Shown: positions 15,760 to 24,320 of the stretch, in pieces
Layout: every line of letters begins with the position of its first letter
Numbering within the stretch: the stretch's first letter is position 1
From: JAHECQ01 sp047638695
GTDB lineage: Bacteria; Actinomycetota; Acidimicrobiia; Acidimicrobiales; SZUA-35
Direction: 5' to 3'
Assembly (NCBI GenBank): GCA_047638695.1
Contig: JBLINY010000067.1
Location: forward strand, 1 to 25,042
DNA: 25,042 bases
Notes under the pieces: model-generated
Database searches by the model: none
The model's input: only the letters and a program-made list of their open reading frames with translations
What the model was told of the DNA's origin: nothing
Position numbers and translations under genes: made by a program

Positions 15760-17064
15760 ATGCGGAAAGGCCTCGCCGGACTCATACTGGGACTCTCACT
15801 GATTGTCGCGTCGGTCAGTTGGTCGGGGTTCGTGATGACCCGCACCGTGCTCGACCCAAGCCGATCGGAACGCTTGGCCGATCAGATGCTCGACAATGAG
15901 GTGCTACGCAGCGCGCTGGTGGGCCGACTGTCGGACGCTCTCGGCGCTGCCCTCCCAGCCGATGTCCCTGTTCCCCGCCAACAGCTAGAGCAAGCGGCCA
16001 ACGCCGCTTTGGAGGATGAGCGGGTCGAGAAGCTGGTGCGCGACGGCATTGTTCGGGTGCACCAAAACGCGCTCGAGGGAAACAACGAACCGATCACGAT
16101 CGATGCCGCTGCACTCGGCGCCGCCAGCCGCGCATCACTGATCGAGGTTCGACCGGAATTGGCGGCGGTACTGCCGGAAGCGCCAGCAGTCGAGATCGAT
16201 CTACCAACGGGGGGCCTCAGCTGGCTGGGTAGCGTCAGACGCACGGTCAACCGTTTCACCGCGGTGCTGGGACTGATCGCTGCAGCGGGGGCGCTATCGG
16301 CGCTTCTCATCACCAAGGACCGTCCTGGTGTCCTGCGTCGAGTCTCGATCTGGGCGTTCGGGGCCGCTGCTTTCTGGATGGTGGTGGGGTACGGCATTCC
16401 GTTCCTGGCCAAAACCCTCGCCCCCTCATCAAGTGCCATCATCGCCGCCATCGTCGATGTCTTCTTCGGAGCCATGATTCCACCCGCCATCATGATGGCC
16501 GTGTTCGGCGCCGCCCTTCTGGGACTCTCCCTGTTGTGGTCGACAATGGCGGCTCGCCAGCCGGCCACTCTCCTCCAGCCTGCAGGGCCTGGAGGTCGCG
16601 GTCACAACCCTTCCACCGGGGCCGAAGCCCGTCCCGAACCCCGCCGAGGCGGACATACCTCGAACGTCAGAACGGCCACGCCAACTCAAGTGTCTCGAGC
16701 TGCCCATGAAGCCCCGGCTCCGGTCGATCCAACCGAAGTGTTCGCCGCCCATTCACCCGACCCCGGTGACAATTGGGATGCGGTAGCACCACTACCGGAG
16801 GAACCGGCGACACCCACCTGGGTCGAAGGGGTTGGCTATGTCAAGGCTGACCCTGCTGATTCTGGGCCTGTTAATTCTGGGCCTGTCGATTCTGAACCAG
16901 CTGATTTTGGGCCTGTCGACTTCGGGCCTGTTGACTTCGGGCCTGTTGACTTCGGGCCTGTTGACTTCGGGCCTGTTGACTTCGGGCCTGGTGACTCCGG
17001 GCCTGTTGACTTCGGGCCTGGTGACTCTCAGCGAGCGCCGGACCCGGGCAACGACGTCAGCTGA
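15760..17064 (+). CDS. Membrane protein with repetitive acidic C-terminal tail
   Basis: The 434-residue protein begins MRKGLAGLILGLSLIVASVSW (first membrane helix), followed by an extracytoplasmic domain of about 130 residues (TVLDPSRSERLADQMLDNEV onward) and three further helices around residues 165-190, 200-220 and 235-265. From about 270 it is a Pro/Ala/Arg-rich, probably disordered cytosolic tail ending in eleven five-residue repeats of the type (S/F)GP(V/G)D at residues 368-422. I know no function for this actinobacterial-type protein. The start is an ATG with AGG close upstream. The end overlaps the convergent hydrolase by 37 bases; the repeats make the true end the least certain part. 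Confidence 0.75.
   Translation: MRKGLAGLILGLSLIVASVSWSGFVMTRTVLDPSRSERLADQMLDNEVLRSALVGRLSDALGAALPADVPVPRQQLEQAANAALEDERVEKLVRDGIVRVHQNALEGNNEPITIDAAALGAASRASLIEVRPELAAVLPEAPAVEIDLPTGGLSWLGSVRRTVNRFTAVLGLIAAAGALSALLITKDRPGVLRRVSIWAFGAAAFWMVVGYGIPFLAKTLAPSSSAIIAAIVDVFFGAMIPPAIMMAVFGAALLGLSLLWSTMAARQPATLLQPAGPGGRGHNPSTGAEARPEPRRGGHTSNVRTATPTQVSRAAHEAPAPVDPTEVFAAHSPDPGDNWDAVAPLPEEPATPTWVEGVGYVKADPADSGPVNSGPVDSEPADFGPVDFGPVDFGPVDFGPVDFGPVDFGPGDSGPVDFGPGDSQRAPDPGNDVS
16861..17025 (+). repeat. 15-bp coding minisatellite, 11 units
   Basis: Eleven units of a 15-bp repeat (core TTCGGGCCTGTTGAC) encode SGPVN, SGPVD, SEPAD, five FGPVD, FGPGD, SGPVD and FGPGD. The central five units are nearly identical in DNA and the flanking ones have diverged, the usual picture of slippage from the middle. 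All units keep the reading frame. Confidence 0.97.
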
Positions 17065-17870
17065 CGGTCGATCCACTCGATCATCTCGGTCATCACGTCG
17101 TCCTGCTCGGGTTCGTTGAACGACTCGTGCCGCACGCCGGGCCAGACACGGCGCTCAACACTGGGCACTCGGGCTAAACCATCGGAAGCGTGCAGCGGTA
17201 CGAGCCTGTCGATCTCGCCGTGCAGCACATAGGTGGGCACCACCACCCGATCGACGGCGGCCGAGGTTGCCTTCATCGCCTGGAAGATTTCGTAGCCGAG
17301 GCCTGCGGTGGCACCGGCGATCACGAGTGTGTCGTCGACGTACGCCTTTTGCACGGCGAGGTCACGTGAGAGCAAGTCGCTGTCGATCTTGGCCGGAATG
17401 AATAGCCGCGGGAACAACCGCCCTATGACTGGCGCCAGGAGTCGCTGCCAGGCCGGCACGTCAGCAGCGAGTGCCGGGGCGCTGAGCACAGCGAGATCAG
17501 GGCCGGTGCGGTCGGAGACGAGGTGGGCCACAGACATCAGACCACCCAATGAGTGTCCGATGAGAATCGTCGGAACCCCGAGTTCACGGCGTTCAGCTAG
17601 CCGATCCTCGATGTCATCGACGTATTGATCGAACGAGTCGACGTAGGCCCGCCTACCACCCGATTGCCCGAAACCCCGGTTGTCATAGGCGAGCACGTCG
17701 AATCCAGCGGCAGCAAGACGCGCTCCAACGTGGAGATAACGGCCGGAGTGCTCGCCGATCCCGTGCACCAGCAACACCGCAGCGCGGGGCGATGAAACTT
17801 GCCAGCGGCGCTGAAGCTGCGACAAGCCGTCCCGTGTCACTTCGAACGAGGTCACCGGTTCGCTACTCAT
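17028..17870 (-). CDS. Alpha/beta hydrolase, monoacylglycerol-lipase-like
   Basis: The 280-residue enzyme has LLVHGIGEHSGRYLHVG (oxyanion-hole region), the YDNRGFGQSGGRR stretch, nucleophile elbow GHSLGG (Ser about residue 116), acid in HGEIDRLVP and catalytic His in GVRHESFNE. The HGxGEHSGRY plus YDNRGFGxS pattern is typical of monoglyceride lipases and lysophospholipases. No signal peptide, so probably cytosolic lipid turnover. ATG start at 17870. The 3' end abuts the minisatellite of the convergent gene (stop 17028-17030, repeats end 17025). Confidence 0.92.
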   Translation of the reverse strand: MSSEPVTSFEVTRDGLSQLQRRWQVSSPRAAVLLVHGIGEHSGRYLHVGARLAAAGFDVLAYDNRGFGQSGGRRAYVDSFDQYVDDIEDRLAERRELGVPTILIGHSLGGLMSVAHLVSDRTGPDLAVLSAPALAADVPAWQRLLAPVIGRLFPRLFIPAKIDSDLLSRDLAVQKAYVDDTLVIAGATAGLGYEIFQAMKATSAAVDRVVVPTYVLHGEIDRLVPLHASDGLARVPSVERRVWPGVRHESFNEPEQDDVMTEMIEWIDRQLTSLPGSGAR

Positions 17871-17920
17871 GTGACCAACCTATTCCGTTGCCCGGCGGCC
17901 ACCACGGGCAGACTAGAGCG

Positions 17921-18280
17921 GTGTCGGTACTCTCTCGCCTCCCAACCCCGATCCTTGTAGCCGTCGGAGCCGTCGGTGGCACCGCGATCCGATGGACGAT
18001 AGAAACAGCGACCGATGCGAGCGCGGCCACGCTGGTGCTCAACGTGCTTGGATCGCTCCTGCTCGGCTGGCTGGCTGCAGTCGCTCACTCCACTCCCGGG
18101 TGGTTCCTGGCTGGTGTGGGATTCGCTGGTGGTTTCACCACCTTCTCGACCTTTGCCGTCGATGTCGCTCGCCGGCTCGATGGCGGCGACTCAGCAGGCG
18201 GCGTCGGTCTACTGGTTCTCACCGTCTCGCTCACCGTCGTTGGCGCTGCGGTGGGCTTCAAGGTCGGGGAACAGGCTTGA
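17921..18280 (+). CDS. crcB: Fluoride channel subunit CrcB, canonical copy
   Basis: The 119-residue protein has four membrane helices and the Fluc signatures: GAVGGTAIRW, VLNVLGSLLLGW (pore Asn) and GFAGGFTTFSTF (the Phe box and TFS track). Fluc channels export fluoride as dimers. I use the GTG at 17921; upstream in-frame sequence overlaps the divergent hydrolase. The stop overlaps the TTG start of the second copy (TTGA), so both are made from one transcript and probably form a heterodimer. I see no fluoride riboswitch in the 50-bp leader. Confidence 0.9.
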   Translation: MSVLSRLPTPILVAVGAVGGTAIRWTIETATDASAATLVLNVLGSLLLGWLAAVAHSTPGWFLAGVGFAGGFTTFSTFAVDVARRLDGGDSAGGVGLLVLTVSLTVVGAAVGFKVGEQA

Positions 18281-18606
18281 TCGTTCTTGTACTTTCAGCA
18301 GCCGCAGCGGGAGCCGTCGTCCGGTGGCTGCTCGGAACAAAGTTGAATGGCCAGTTCCCTTTCGGCACTCTGGCGGCCAACCTGGCAGCGGCCTTCGCTG
18401 CCGGGCTATTCACCGGCCTCGACAACTCGACTGACCTCGTCGTTCGCGTTGGGTTGTTGGGTGCTCTGTCAACGTGGTCGACGCTGGCCAACGAGCTGGC
18501 CGGAATGCTCCGTTCCGGCGATCGCACGCTCGCAGCGATCTACGGAACGACCTCCGTTGTGTTGGGTATTGGACTGGCCTGGATCGGGCTACAAGTCAGC
18601 GGATGA
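18277..18606 (+). CDS. crcB: Fluoride channel subunit CrcB, divergent copy
   Basis: This 109-residue four-helix protein follows the first crcB with a 4-base overlap and a TTG start. It keeps GTLAANLAAAFAAGL (pore Asn) and AVVRWLLG but carries GLLGALSTWSTLANEL where the canonical copy has GFTTFSTF, so both Phe-box phenylalanines are replaced (Trp and Leu). In heterodimeric Fluc channels one half is often degenerate, so this looks like the second half of an asymmetric channel. It ends 2 bp before the convergent lipoprotein gene. Confidence 0.88.
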   Translation: MIVLVLSAAAAGAVVRWLLGTKLNGQFPFGTLAANLAAAFAAGLFTGLDNSTDLVVRVGLLGALSTWSTLANELAGMLRSGDRTLAAIYGTTSVVLGIGLAWIGLQVSG

Positions 18607-18608
18607 TC

Positions 18609-18977
18609 TCAACCGCCGGCTGGGCGGCTGCGGACCTCAGCGCAATCGGCGATAACTTCGCCGACGACCTCCTCGGTTTCAGGATCGACGATTCGGATGA
18701 TGCCCTCATCCTTCGCTGGGTCATCGACGCACTGCTGCTCGGCAAAGTCAATCGCCATCTGACGTGAATCGGCATTGGGATCATCGTCAGGCAAGGGAAC
18801 GCCGCTCGTCGGAGGAGCCGACGTCGACGACAGATCGATGGGCGTTGCCGCGTCGTTCGTGCAGCTGGCAAGCAGTGCCGCCATTGCTAATGTGCTGATT
18901 GCCACGCTCGCAGAGAGTCTCGTCGATCGGCCGGCCAGCGTTCGCACTACATCCAGGTTATCTGCTGACTTGGTCAT
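18609..18977 (-). CDS. Small lipoprotein of unknown function
   Basis: The 122-residue product has a signal peptide ending in the lipobox LLASC (Cys39), followed by a Ser/Thr/Pro/Asp-rich linker and a short domain (ADSRQMAIDFAEQQCVDD onward) with two further cysteines (QQC and ADC) that could form a disulfide. Probably anchored on the outer face of the membrane. The ATG at 18977 gives an unusually long n-region; a GTG at 18947 would give a more standard 29-residue signal peptide. I do not recognise a family. Confidence 0.7.
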   Translation of the reverse strand: MTKSADNLDVVRTLAGRSTRLSASVAISTLAMAALLASCTNDAATPIDLSSTSAPPTSGVPLPDDDPNADSRQMAIDFAEQQCVDDPAKDEGIIRIVDPETEEVVGEVIADCAEVRSRPAGG

Positions 18978-19034
18978 CTCGATGACTCACAGCGGTAGCC
19001 GCCACCGAGTGAAGGCAGGTGGCCGACACGAAAC

Positions 19035-20426
19035 TTAGCGAGCCGGAAGCCAGTCGTTTTGACATGGTGAGTCACTCCCTAGCGGGACAGCTCGAAGGAA
19101 AAGGAACTTCTCAACCAGGACCGACTGGCGCTGCAGCAACTCAGGATGATCACCGGCGCGTTCGACAACGACAGTCTCGCCGTTCCGCTCGAACGTCAGC
19201 GCCGCCTCCAGGTGATCGGCCAGATAGTCGGTGAGGTTCACAAACGGGAGACCGAAGCCGCTGTTGATGTATTCCGCCAGGTCCGGGTCGCTTGTCTCGA
19301 GAACGGTGGCGAGATCAGAACCCTCCGATCGGAGTCCGGCGGTCGCCGGGACAATCAGATGATTGGTCTCGCCGCCGCCGCTCGTCAGGTTCGAGTACAT
19401 GTTGAATCCGGTCGCCGTCTTGAGTTCTAGATAGGGAGCGAGGCCGTTGGCCATCGTGAGGGCGACAATCAGGAGGCTGAGCGGTTGCAGTTTCCACGAG
19501 ACCTTTTGCGGCGACCACGGCGTCCTCAACAAGGCTTCGGCGACAAGAACGACCAGGATCAACCAGAGGATCCAGGTTGCAAGAATCGCCATTCCTCTGA
19601 AGGCCGACGGGACGGGCAGGCTGAATCCCAGTACGAGAAAAACAAAGACGACTGACCAAGCTCGGCGGGCCAGGTCCCGCGAAACCCGAAAGCGACGCTC
19701 AAAGTCACTCAACGCTCCCGCCGGAAGAAAGAGCAGGAAAAGAGGCACTAACACGAGGGTGAAGTCAAAGAAATGCTGCCGGAGGTCGAGGGCAAGGACC
19801 AGATGAAAGCTGACGGCCAAAAGGACACCAAACCGTCGTGTCGGTCGCATCAGCAGCAACACAGGAACCGAGAGTTCGATGGCCACCGAGACATAGATAG
19901 CCATGCGGGCGAGCGGTGACTCGCCAGCGATCGAAGGGAGCTGCCAGAACTCAAGCGATTGGTTGGCGAAGAACCTTGCACAAGAATCGACAGAATCGAA
20001 GAACCCGTCGTTGAGCTTTGCGAACGCGGCGAACGAGTAGAAGAGCAGCAGAATCACCCGGCACCCTGGGCCGGCTCTCGTGAGCCACCCCGCAGCCCAT
20101 GGCCTGGAGATCAAGGCGGCGAGACTGATCAGCCCGGCGAGTAACCAGTGGTTACCCAGAAAAGGGGCCTCCACCCAGACCAGCACCAGAATCGAAGCCG
20201 CCAGCACGGCTCGAATCCGACGATCGTCGGGCCGGGCGAGAAGCGTGAGGGCGGCGAACCCGACGAACAGCGAGGCCGGTACCCGTAGGTTCCACTCGGT
20301 CAGGCTGGCCCCGAAAAGGTGGGCAAGCGCCGCCATCGCCCAAAGGCGCCACCACATCGACGCATCGGTCTCTTCGTTATCGTGGTCGCCAGTGGTCAGC
20401 GCTTCTTGAACGGTCTCCTGGGCCAT
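19035..20426 (-). CDS. HTTM-domain-like multi-pass membrane protein
   Basis: The 463-residue protein has roughly ten hydrophobic segments between residues 30 and 335, then a soluble C-terminal domain of about 130 residues (LELKTATGFNMYSNLTSGG onward). The AFAKLNDGFFD stretch and the conserved FNMYSNL remind me of HTTM (vitamin-K-dependent gamma-carboxylase-like) membrane proteins of bacteria, whose reaction is largely unknown. GAGGGAG just before the ATG at 20426 supports the start. It stands alone, 87 bp after the next upstream gene. Confidence 0.75.
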   Translation of the reverse strand: MAQETVQEALTTGDHDNEETDASMWWRLWAMAALAHLFGASLTEWNLRVPASLFVGFAALTLLARPDDRRIRAVLAASILVLVWVEAPFLGNHWLLAGLISLAALISRPWAAGWLTRAGPGCRVILLLFYSFAAFAKLNDGFFDSVDSCARFFANQSLEFWQLPSIAGESPLARMAIYVSVAIELSVPVLLLMRPTRRFGVLLAVSFHLVLALDLRQHFFDFTLVLVPLFLLFLPAGALSDFERRFRVSRDLARRAWSVVFVFLVLGFSLPVPSAFRGMAILATWILWLILVVLVAEALLRTPWSPQKVSWKLQPLSLLIVALTMANGLAPYLELKTATGFNMYSNLTSGGGETNHLIVPATAGLRSEGSDLATVLETSDPDLAEYINSGFGLPFVNLTDYLADHLEAALTFERNGETVVVERAGDHPELLQRQSVLVEKFLFLRAVPLGSDSPCQNDWLPAR

Positions 20427-20512
20427 TGCTCCCTCTGTCGCTCATGGTGTCATGCTCGGACGACGTTCGTCGTCGTGAGATGTACCTAGGGCCGATTTTC
20501 AGGTGGTCAGAT

Positions 20513-21034
20513 TCACGCCTGTTGCCAGGCTGGCTTCCACTGCCCGGTCCGTCCCCCGGCCCTCAAACCCCCGCCAGCGGGCCAGCTGAGGGCAACGACG
20601 ACCATGGACATGGCCAGGCCGATGAAGATTCTTCCTAACATGAACTGAGCCAGCGCGACAGGAAGATAGAGCCCGATGATGAGATCGGTGGAGAACAGGT
20701 TGCCGATCGCCATGAGCGGATGTTCCTCCGACGTGAGCCGTCGAATCATCGATCTCGATTTCCACAGAATGGCGCCGATAAGCAGACCGGCAAACCAACT
20801 TTCGAAGACCATGGCCAAACCTGAGAATGCGATGGCAGCCTTGATCGAGTACTCGGACAGGTCGCCTCGAGACAACGTCAGCCCCGAACGTATTGAGGCG
20901 AGAGCTGGCTCGATGCCGGTTCGGAATGTCTCACCATTGCCCCCCGCTGTTCCGTTGAGGAACGACATGACGGCACCGCCGATTAGTGCGAGGGCTCCAA
21001 GAGTCAGCCCAGCATTCAATACTTCGGGGTCCAT
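20513..21034 (-). CDS. Small membrane protein of unknown function near the Tad pilus genes
   Basis: The 173-residue product has an N-terminal helix (GLTLGALALIGGAVMSFL, residues 9-26), a soluble segment with RTGIEPALASIRSGLTLSRGD, a second hydrophobic pair around 66-92 (AAIAFSGLAMVFESWFAGLLIGAILW) and a third around 118-150. I do not recognise the family; position suggests a pilus or secretion accessory protein. It may be co-transcribed with the response-regulator remnant upstream (gap 42 bp). Confidence 0.6.
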   Translation of the reverse strand: MDPEVLNAGLTLGALALIGGAVMSFLNGTAGGNGETFRTGIEPALASIRSGLTLSRGDLSEYSIKAAIAFSGLAMVFESWFAGLLIGAILWKSRSMIRRLTSEEHPLMAIGNLFSTDLIIGLYLPVALAQFMLGRIFIGLAMSMVVVALSWPAGGGLRAGGRTGQWKPAWQQA

Positions 21035-21076
21035 GGCATAACCAATCGGTATATCCGCCCGCCATTTGAGCTTAGC

Positions 21077-21562
21077 TCAACTGATCTCAGGGTCCTCGGG
21101 GGCAGACGCTCCCCAACCTGCGGCGTGCGCAAGCGCGACGGCCTCGAGTTGCGACGAGACTCCGAGCTTACGAAAGGCGCTTTTCAGCTGCGAGCGCACC
21201 GTCTCGGTCGAAACAAACTCCGCCGTTGCGATCTCGGCCGGAGTCTGACCACTGATGAGCGCCTGCAGCACACTGGCCTCTCGCTTTGAGAGGGCTTTGA
21301 AGGGAGCCAGGATTTCGTCTCGGTCGTGCCGATGGAGAGCCCAAGCCTGCAGATACTGCATGGACATGGCCGGACGAAATGGTTTGCCTTCGATTATGTC
21401 GACGATGGCGTCGATCAGGTCATCCATCGGCTCGTGTTTGCCAAGCACGCCGAGCGCCCCTGCCGGAATGAGTGATCCCCACAGGGCATCGTCGTGCGTT
21501 CCTGTCAAGATCACCACCGGGATGTCGATCGCCCGAAGCGGAGCGATGAGACCGGTCGAGAC
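21077..21562 (-). pseudogene. LuxR-type response regulator lacking its N-terminal half
   Basis: The C-terminal part is intact: end of a receiver domain (STGLIAPLRAIDIPVVILTG, then GALGVLGKHEPMDDLIDAI) and a LuxR helix-turn-helix (LSKREASVLQALISGQTPAEIATAEFVSTETVRSQLKSAF). The first half of the receiver, including the phospho-acceptor Asp, is missing: homology-like sequence stops near 21562, and beyond it the antisense of the TadG-like gene is read until a TAG at 21595. A short product from the GTG at 21517 or 21514 (145-146 residues) could still be made and bind DNA without phosphorylation control. Probably a regulator of the neighbouring pilus locus originally. Confidence 0.75.
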
Positions 21563-22238
21563 CTGGTTCGCCCAATTTCTGGGCCTGGGTGACTACACAG
21601 CGAACTCGGCCAGCACCGTTCAGTGGGGCGGAGCGCTCTCCGCCACCGGACTGCGGCCCTTTGCGCTCTGCAATACGACGCAACCCGATTTTCAAGCCTG
21701 GCTTGCCCTTCCCGATCCGAAGCCGGTGCAACGAATAACGATCGCCTACGGGAAAGACCAGCCGGACAACTGCGGTGGCGCACCCGGCAACTGGGGTGTG
21801 ATCAACTTCAACGGTGGAAACAATCCTCAGGGTGAGACCAATGACTGGTCCGCCAACGGGTACGACGGCGAGGTCTTCGCGGGAGGCGGTGCTTGTCCCG
21901 ACCCGCATTGTTATCCGGGCAACCCCGGCTCGTTCAACAATCCTCTCGATACTGCCCTGAGCGGCCTTGTCGCTGCAGGCACAGAGTTTGCATTGCCGGT
22001 ATTCGATGAAGTGACCGGCAACGGAGCGAACGCTCAGTTTCACTTCATCTACTTCGTCAACGTGGTCCTCATCGACTTTCACCTCACGGGCGCCCAGGAC
22101 GACCGTTACATGACGCTCGACTTCCAGCCCGGCCTGATCGAGGGCAGCTGTTGCGATAACTCCGGTCCAAACGGTGGTGTGAAGGTCATCAATCCGTGTG
22201 CGATCGACAACGTCGCGGTGAACGAATGCTCCTCATGA
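21546..22238 (+). pseudogene. TadG-like Flp pilus protein lacking its N-terminus
   Basis: From VETWFAQFLGLGDYT (21555 on) the frame encodes about 228 residues resembling the C-terminal part of actinobacterial TadG-like pseudopilus proteins: SASTVQWGGALSATGLRPFALC, ITIAYGKDQPDNCGGAPGNW, then a Cys-rich tail (CCDNSGPNGG and NPCAIDNVAVNECSS). Such proteins normally start with a membrane helix and about 100 or more further residues, which are absent; 5' of 21555 the frame continues only as antisense of the response regulator. An ATG at 21546 exists by chance, so a truncated, unexported product is conceivable. The cpaB gene follows after 70 bp. Confidence 0.65.
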
Positions 22239-22308
22239 TCCCCGGCCGGATCCAATTCTCTTCTGGCTGCGCCGACGCGGCCAAATATGCATCTTTGAAA
22301 GGTAAATC

Positions 22309-23139
22309 ATGCGTCAAAGTGTAATCGGGGTCGTCTTGGCCCTCATCCTGGCCGCGATCGGCACGGTGGCTCTTGTCACCTACGTGTCGAGGGCCGAGGA
22401 ACGAGCAAGGGAAGGCGAAGAACTGGTCGAGGTCTATGTCGTGGAGCAACTAATCCCGACAGGAACCCCTTCGGAACAGATTGAACCTGCCCTGCGAATC
22501 GAGGAAGTTCCCCTCAAGGTTCGCCCCAACAACAGCGTTGACAACCTTGCCAATTTGGCCGGCCAAGTCACCGCAGTCGATCTTGTGCCCGGCGAACAAC
22601 TCCTGGGCTCGAGATTCGTGACACGAGCCAACTTCACCAATCGAGAGGCCGGAGTCGACGTGCCCGATGACAAGATCGAGATCACCATCTCCCTTGATCC
22701 CGAGCGTGCCGTTGGCGGCCTGTTACTACCGGGCGATCTGGTGGCCGTCTTCGCATCGTTCGAGCCTTTCGATCTCCAGGCCAATGTGGTCGAAGTCGAC
22801 GGAGAAGAAGTCGCCCTGCCAGCCTCCCTCGCAGCAGACACGACGGCCAAGACCCCGAACTCAACCGATCTCCTCCTTCATCAGGTGCTCGTCACGGCGG
22901 TACAGGAAGAGATTTCGACTAATTTCGACGAGGACGAAGAACGCGATCGGCTAAAAGAGGCCCCCGAGGACAGGCTGCTCATCACGTTGGCAGTCAATCC
23001 CGCTGACGCCGAGCGAATCATCTTTACTGCCGAGTTCGGACTTGTCTGGCTAGGCGCGGAGCGAGAAACGGTGCCAGACACCGACGACCCCATCCAGACC
23101 CGCCTTTCCGTCTACGACAAGATTGACGGTCCTCTATGA
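22309..23139 (+). CDS. cpaB: Flp pilus assembly protein CpaB/RcpC
   Basis: The 276-residue protein has an N-terminal membrane anchor (VIGVVLALILAAIGTVALV, residues 5-23) and a SAF domain: VYVVEQLIPTGTPSEQI, then AVDLVPGEQLLGSRFV, as in CpaB, followed by the C-terminal RcpC-like domain (ITISLDPERAVGGLLLPGDLVAVFAS, LLITLAVNPADAERIIFTAEFG). It works outside the membrane in Tad pilus assembly. AAAGG at good distance supports the ATG. The stop overlaps the ATG of the next gene (ATGA). Confidence 0.92.
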   Translation: MRQSVIGVVLALILAAIGTVALVTYVSRAEERAREGEELVEVYVVEQLIPTGTPSEQIEPALRIEEVPLKVRPNNSVDNLANLAGQVTAVDLVPGEQLLGSRFVTRANFTNREAGVDVPDDKIEITISLDPERAVGGLLLPGDLVAVFASFEPFDLQANVVEVDGEEVALPASLAADTTAKTPNSTDLLLHQVLVTAVQEEISTNFDEDEERDRLKEAPEDRLLITLAVNPADAERIIFTAEFGLVWLGAERETVPDTDDPIQTRLSVYDKIDGPL

Positions 23140-24320
23140 GCGGCTTGACCTTCGTTAGCCAGGACACCGATCTGGAAGCACGGCTGACCAAGCTCATCGG
23201 TCGAGATCACACCGTACGATCAATATGGGGCGGCGACTGGCGCACCTCGGCCGAAGCAGCCGCCATTATCTGCGCCGCCACCCCTCTGATCGTGACGATC
23301 GGTGCCGATGTCCGGACTGACGATGCCATCGAGCTCCTTCAGGCAATCGATATCCATCGCCCGGAGATCGGCCTAGTTGCCTTTCGTTCACGACTGACAG
23401 AACAAGACACGCTGTTGCTTCTCCGCCACGGTGCCCGTGAGGTGCTCGACGCAAACCTTGCCAGTGATGACGAACTATCCACCGCCCTCGACCGGGTCTT
23501 CCATCTCGTCACCCAACGTCTCTCCAGCGTCGAAGAAGCGCCTGAGCTGGCACGGCGAGTTATCGCCGTGGTGAGCCCGAAGGGTGGAACGGGAAAGACA
23601 ACTATTGCCACCAATCTCGCCGTTGGGCTGGCTCGAGCAATGCCGAATCAGGTGTTGCTGATCGATCTTGATATGCAAATTGGTGACGTTGCCTCTGCTA
23701 TCGGCGTGACTCCCGAGAATTCGCTCAAAGACGCCCTTGGGAATGGCCAGGTCGATCTGACGGCAATGAAGGTCTTTCTGACTCGGCATGACTCTGGTTT
23801 GGCCGTGCTGACCCCTCCCGATTCGCTGGCCGACGCTGAAGACATCGACGCCGACGTGCTGAAGAAGACCATGGCAACGTTGTCCGAAGAGTTCCCTATT
23901 GTCATCCTCGACACCGCAGCCGGCATCGACGAGTACGCGTTCGTTGCGTTGGAGTTTGCCTCCGACCTGTTGTTTGTGACGACCACCGACGTACCGGCCA
24001 TTCGAGCTGTTGCCAAACAACTCGAAGCCCTCGACCGGCTTCATCTGACTGAGCCTCGTCGAAAGCTCGTACTGAACCGGTCGGATGCCAAGGTCGGTCT
24101 CTCGCAAACCGATATCGAACAGACCATCGGGATGCCCGCATCATTCACCGTCCCCAGCTCTCGGGTTATCCCGCTTTCAACCAACCAGGGCGTGCCTCAC
24201 ATCGAAAGCGGAGCAACCGACGCTACAGCAAAAGCGCTCCGTCAACTCGTTGCTGAATTCACCCCCGAAAGAGCTCGTGACAAGTCGTCACGACGATTCG
24301 CTCGAAAGGGCCGCTCATGA
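23136..24320 (+). CDS. cpaE: Tad pilus assembly ATPase CpaE/TadZ
   Basis: The 394-residue protein has an N-terminal receiver-like domain (residues about 1-130, without a full phosphorylation site that I can see) and a MinD/ParA-type ATPase domain: deviant Walker A SPKGGTGKTTIATNLAVGLA (about 149-168), LLIDLDMQIGDVASAIG, ILDTAAGIDEYAFVALEFAS and TTTDVPAIRAVAKQLEAL. CpaE/TadZ places the Tad secretion machine at its cell site. It is coupled to cpaB and cpaF by 4-base ATGA overlaps on both sides. Confidence 0.93.
   Translation: MSGLTFVSQDTDLEARLTKLIGRDHTVRSIWGGDWRTSAEAAAIICAATPLIVTIGADVRTDDAIELLQAIDIHRPEIGLVAFRSRLTEQDTLLLLRHGAREVLDANLASDDELSTALDRVFHLVTQRLSSVEEAPELARRVIAVVSPKGGTGKTTIATNLAVGLARAMPNQVLLIDLDMQIGDVASAIGVTPENSLKDALGNGQVDLTAMKVFLTRHDSGLAVLTPPDSLADAEDIDADVLKKTMATLSEEFPIVILDTAAGIDEYAFVALEFASDLLFVTTTDVPAIRAVAKQLEALDRLHLTEPRRKLVLNRSDAKVGLSQTDIEQTIGMPASFTVPSSRVIPLSTNQGVPHIESGATDATAKALRQLVAEFTPERARDKSSRRFARKGRS

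Noticed and set aside
16792..17119. Repeat-encoded frames on both strands over the minisatellite
   Set aside because: A 15-bp repeat without stops opens several frames at once; only the 15760-17064 frame extends into unique, membrane-protein-like sequence.
17871..17920. Fluoride riboswitch upstream of the crcB pair
   Set aside because: The spacer to the divergent hydrolase is only 50 bp and I see no crcB-motif pseudoknot.
21255..21545. N-terminal extension of the TadG-like frame from 21255
   Set aside because: This part is antisense to a clear LuxR helix-turn-helix and receiver segment; its composition (Ser/Arg/Cys-rich) is shadow-like.
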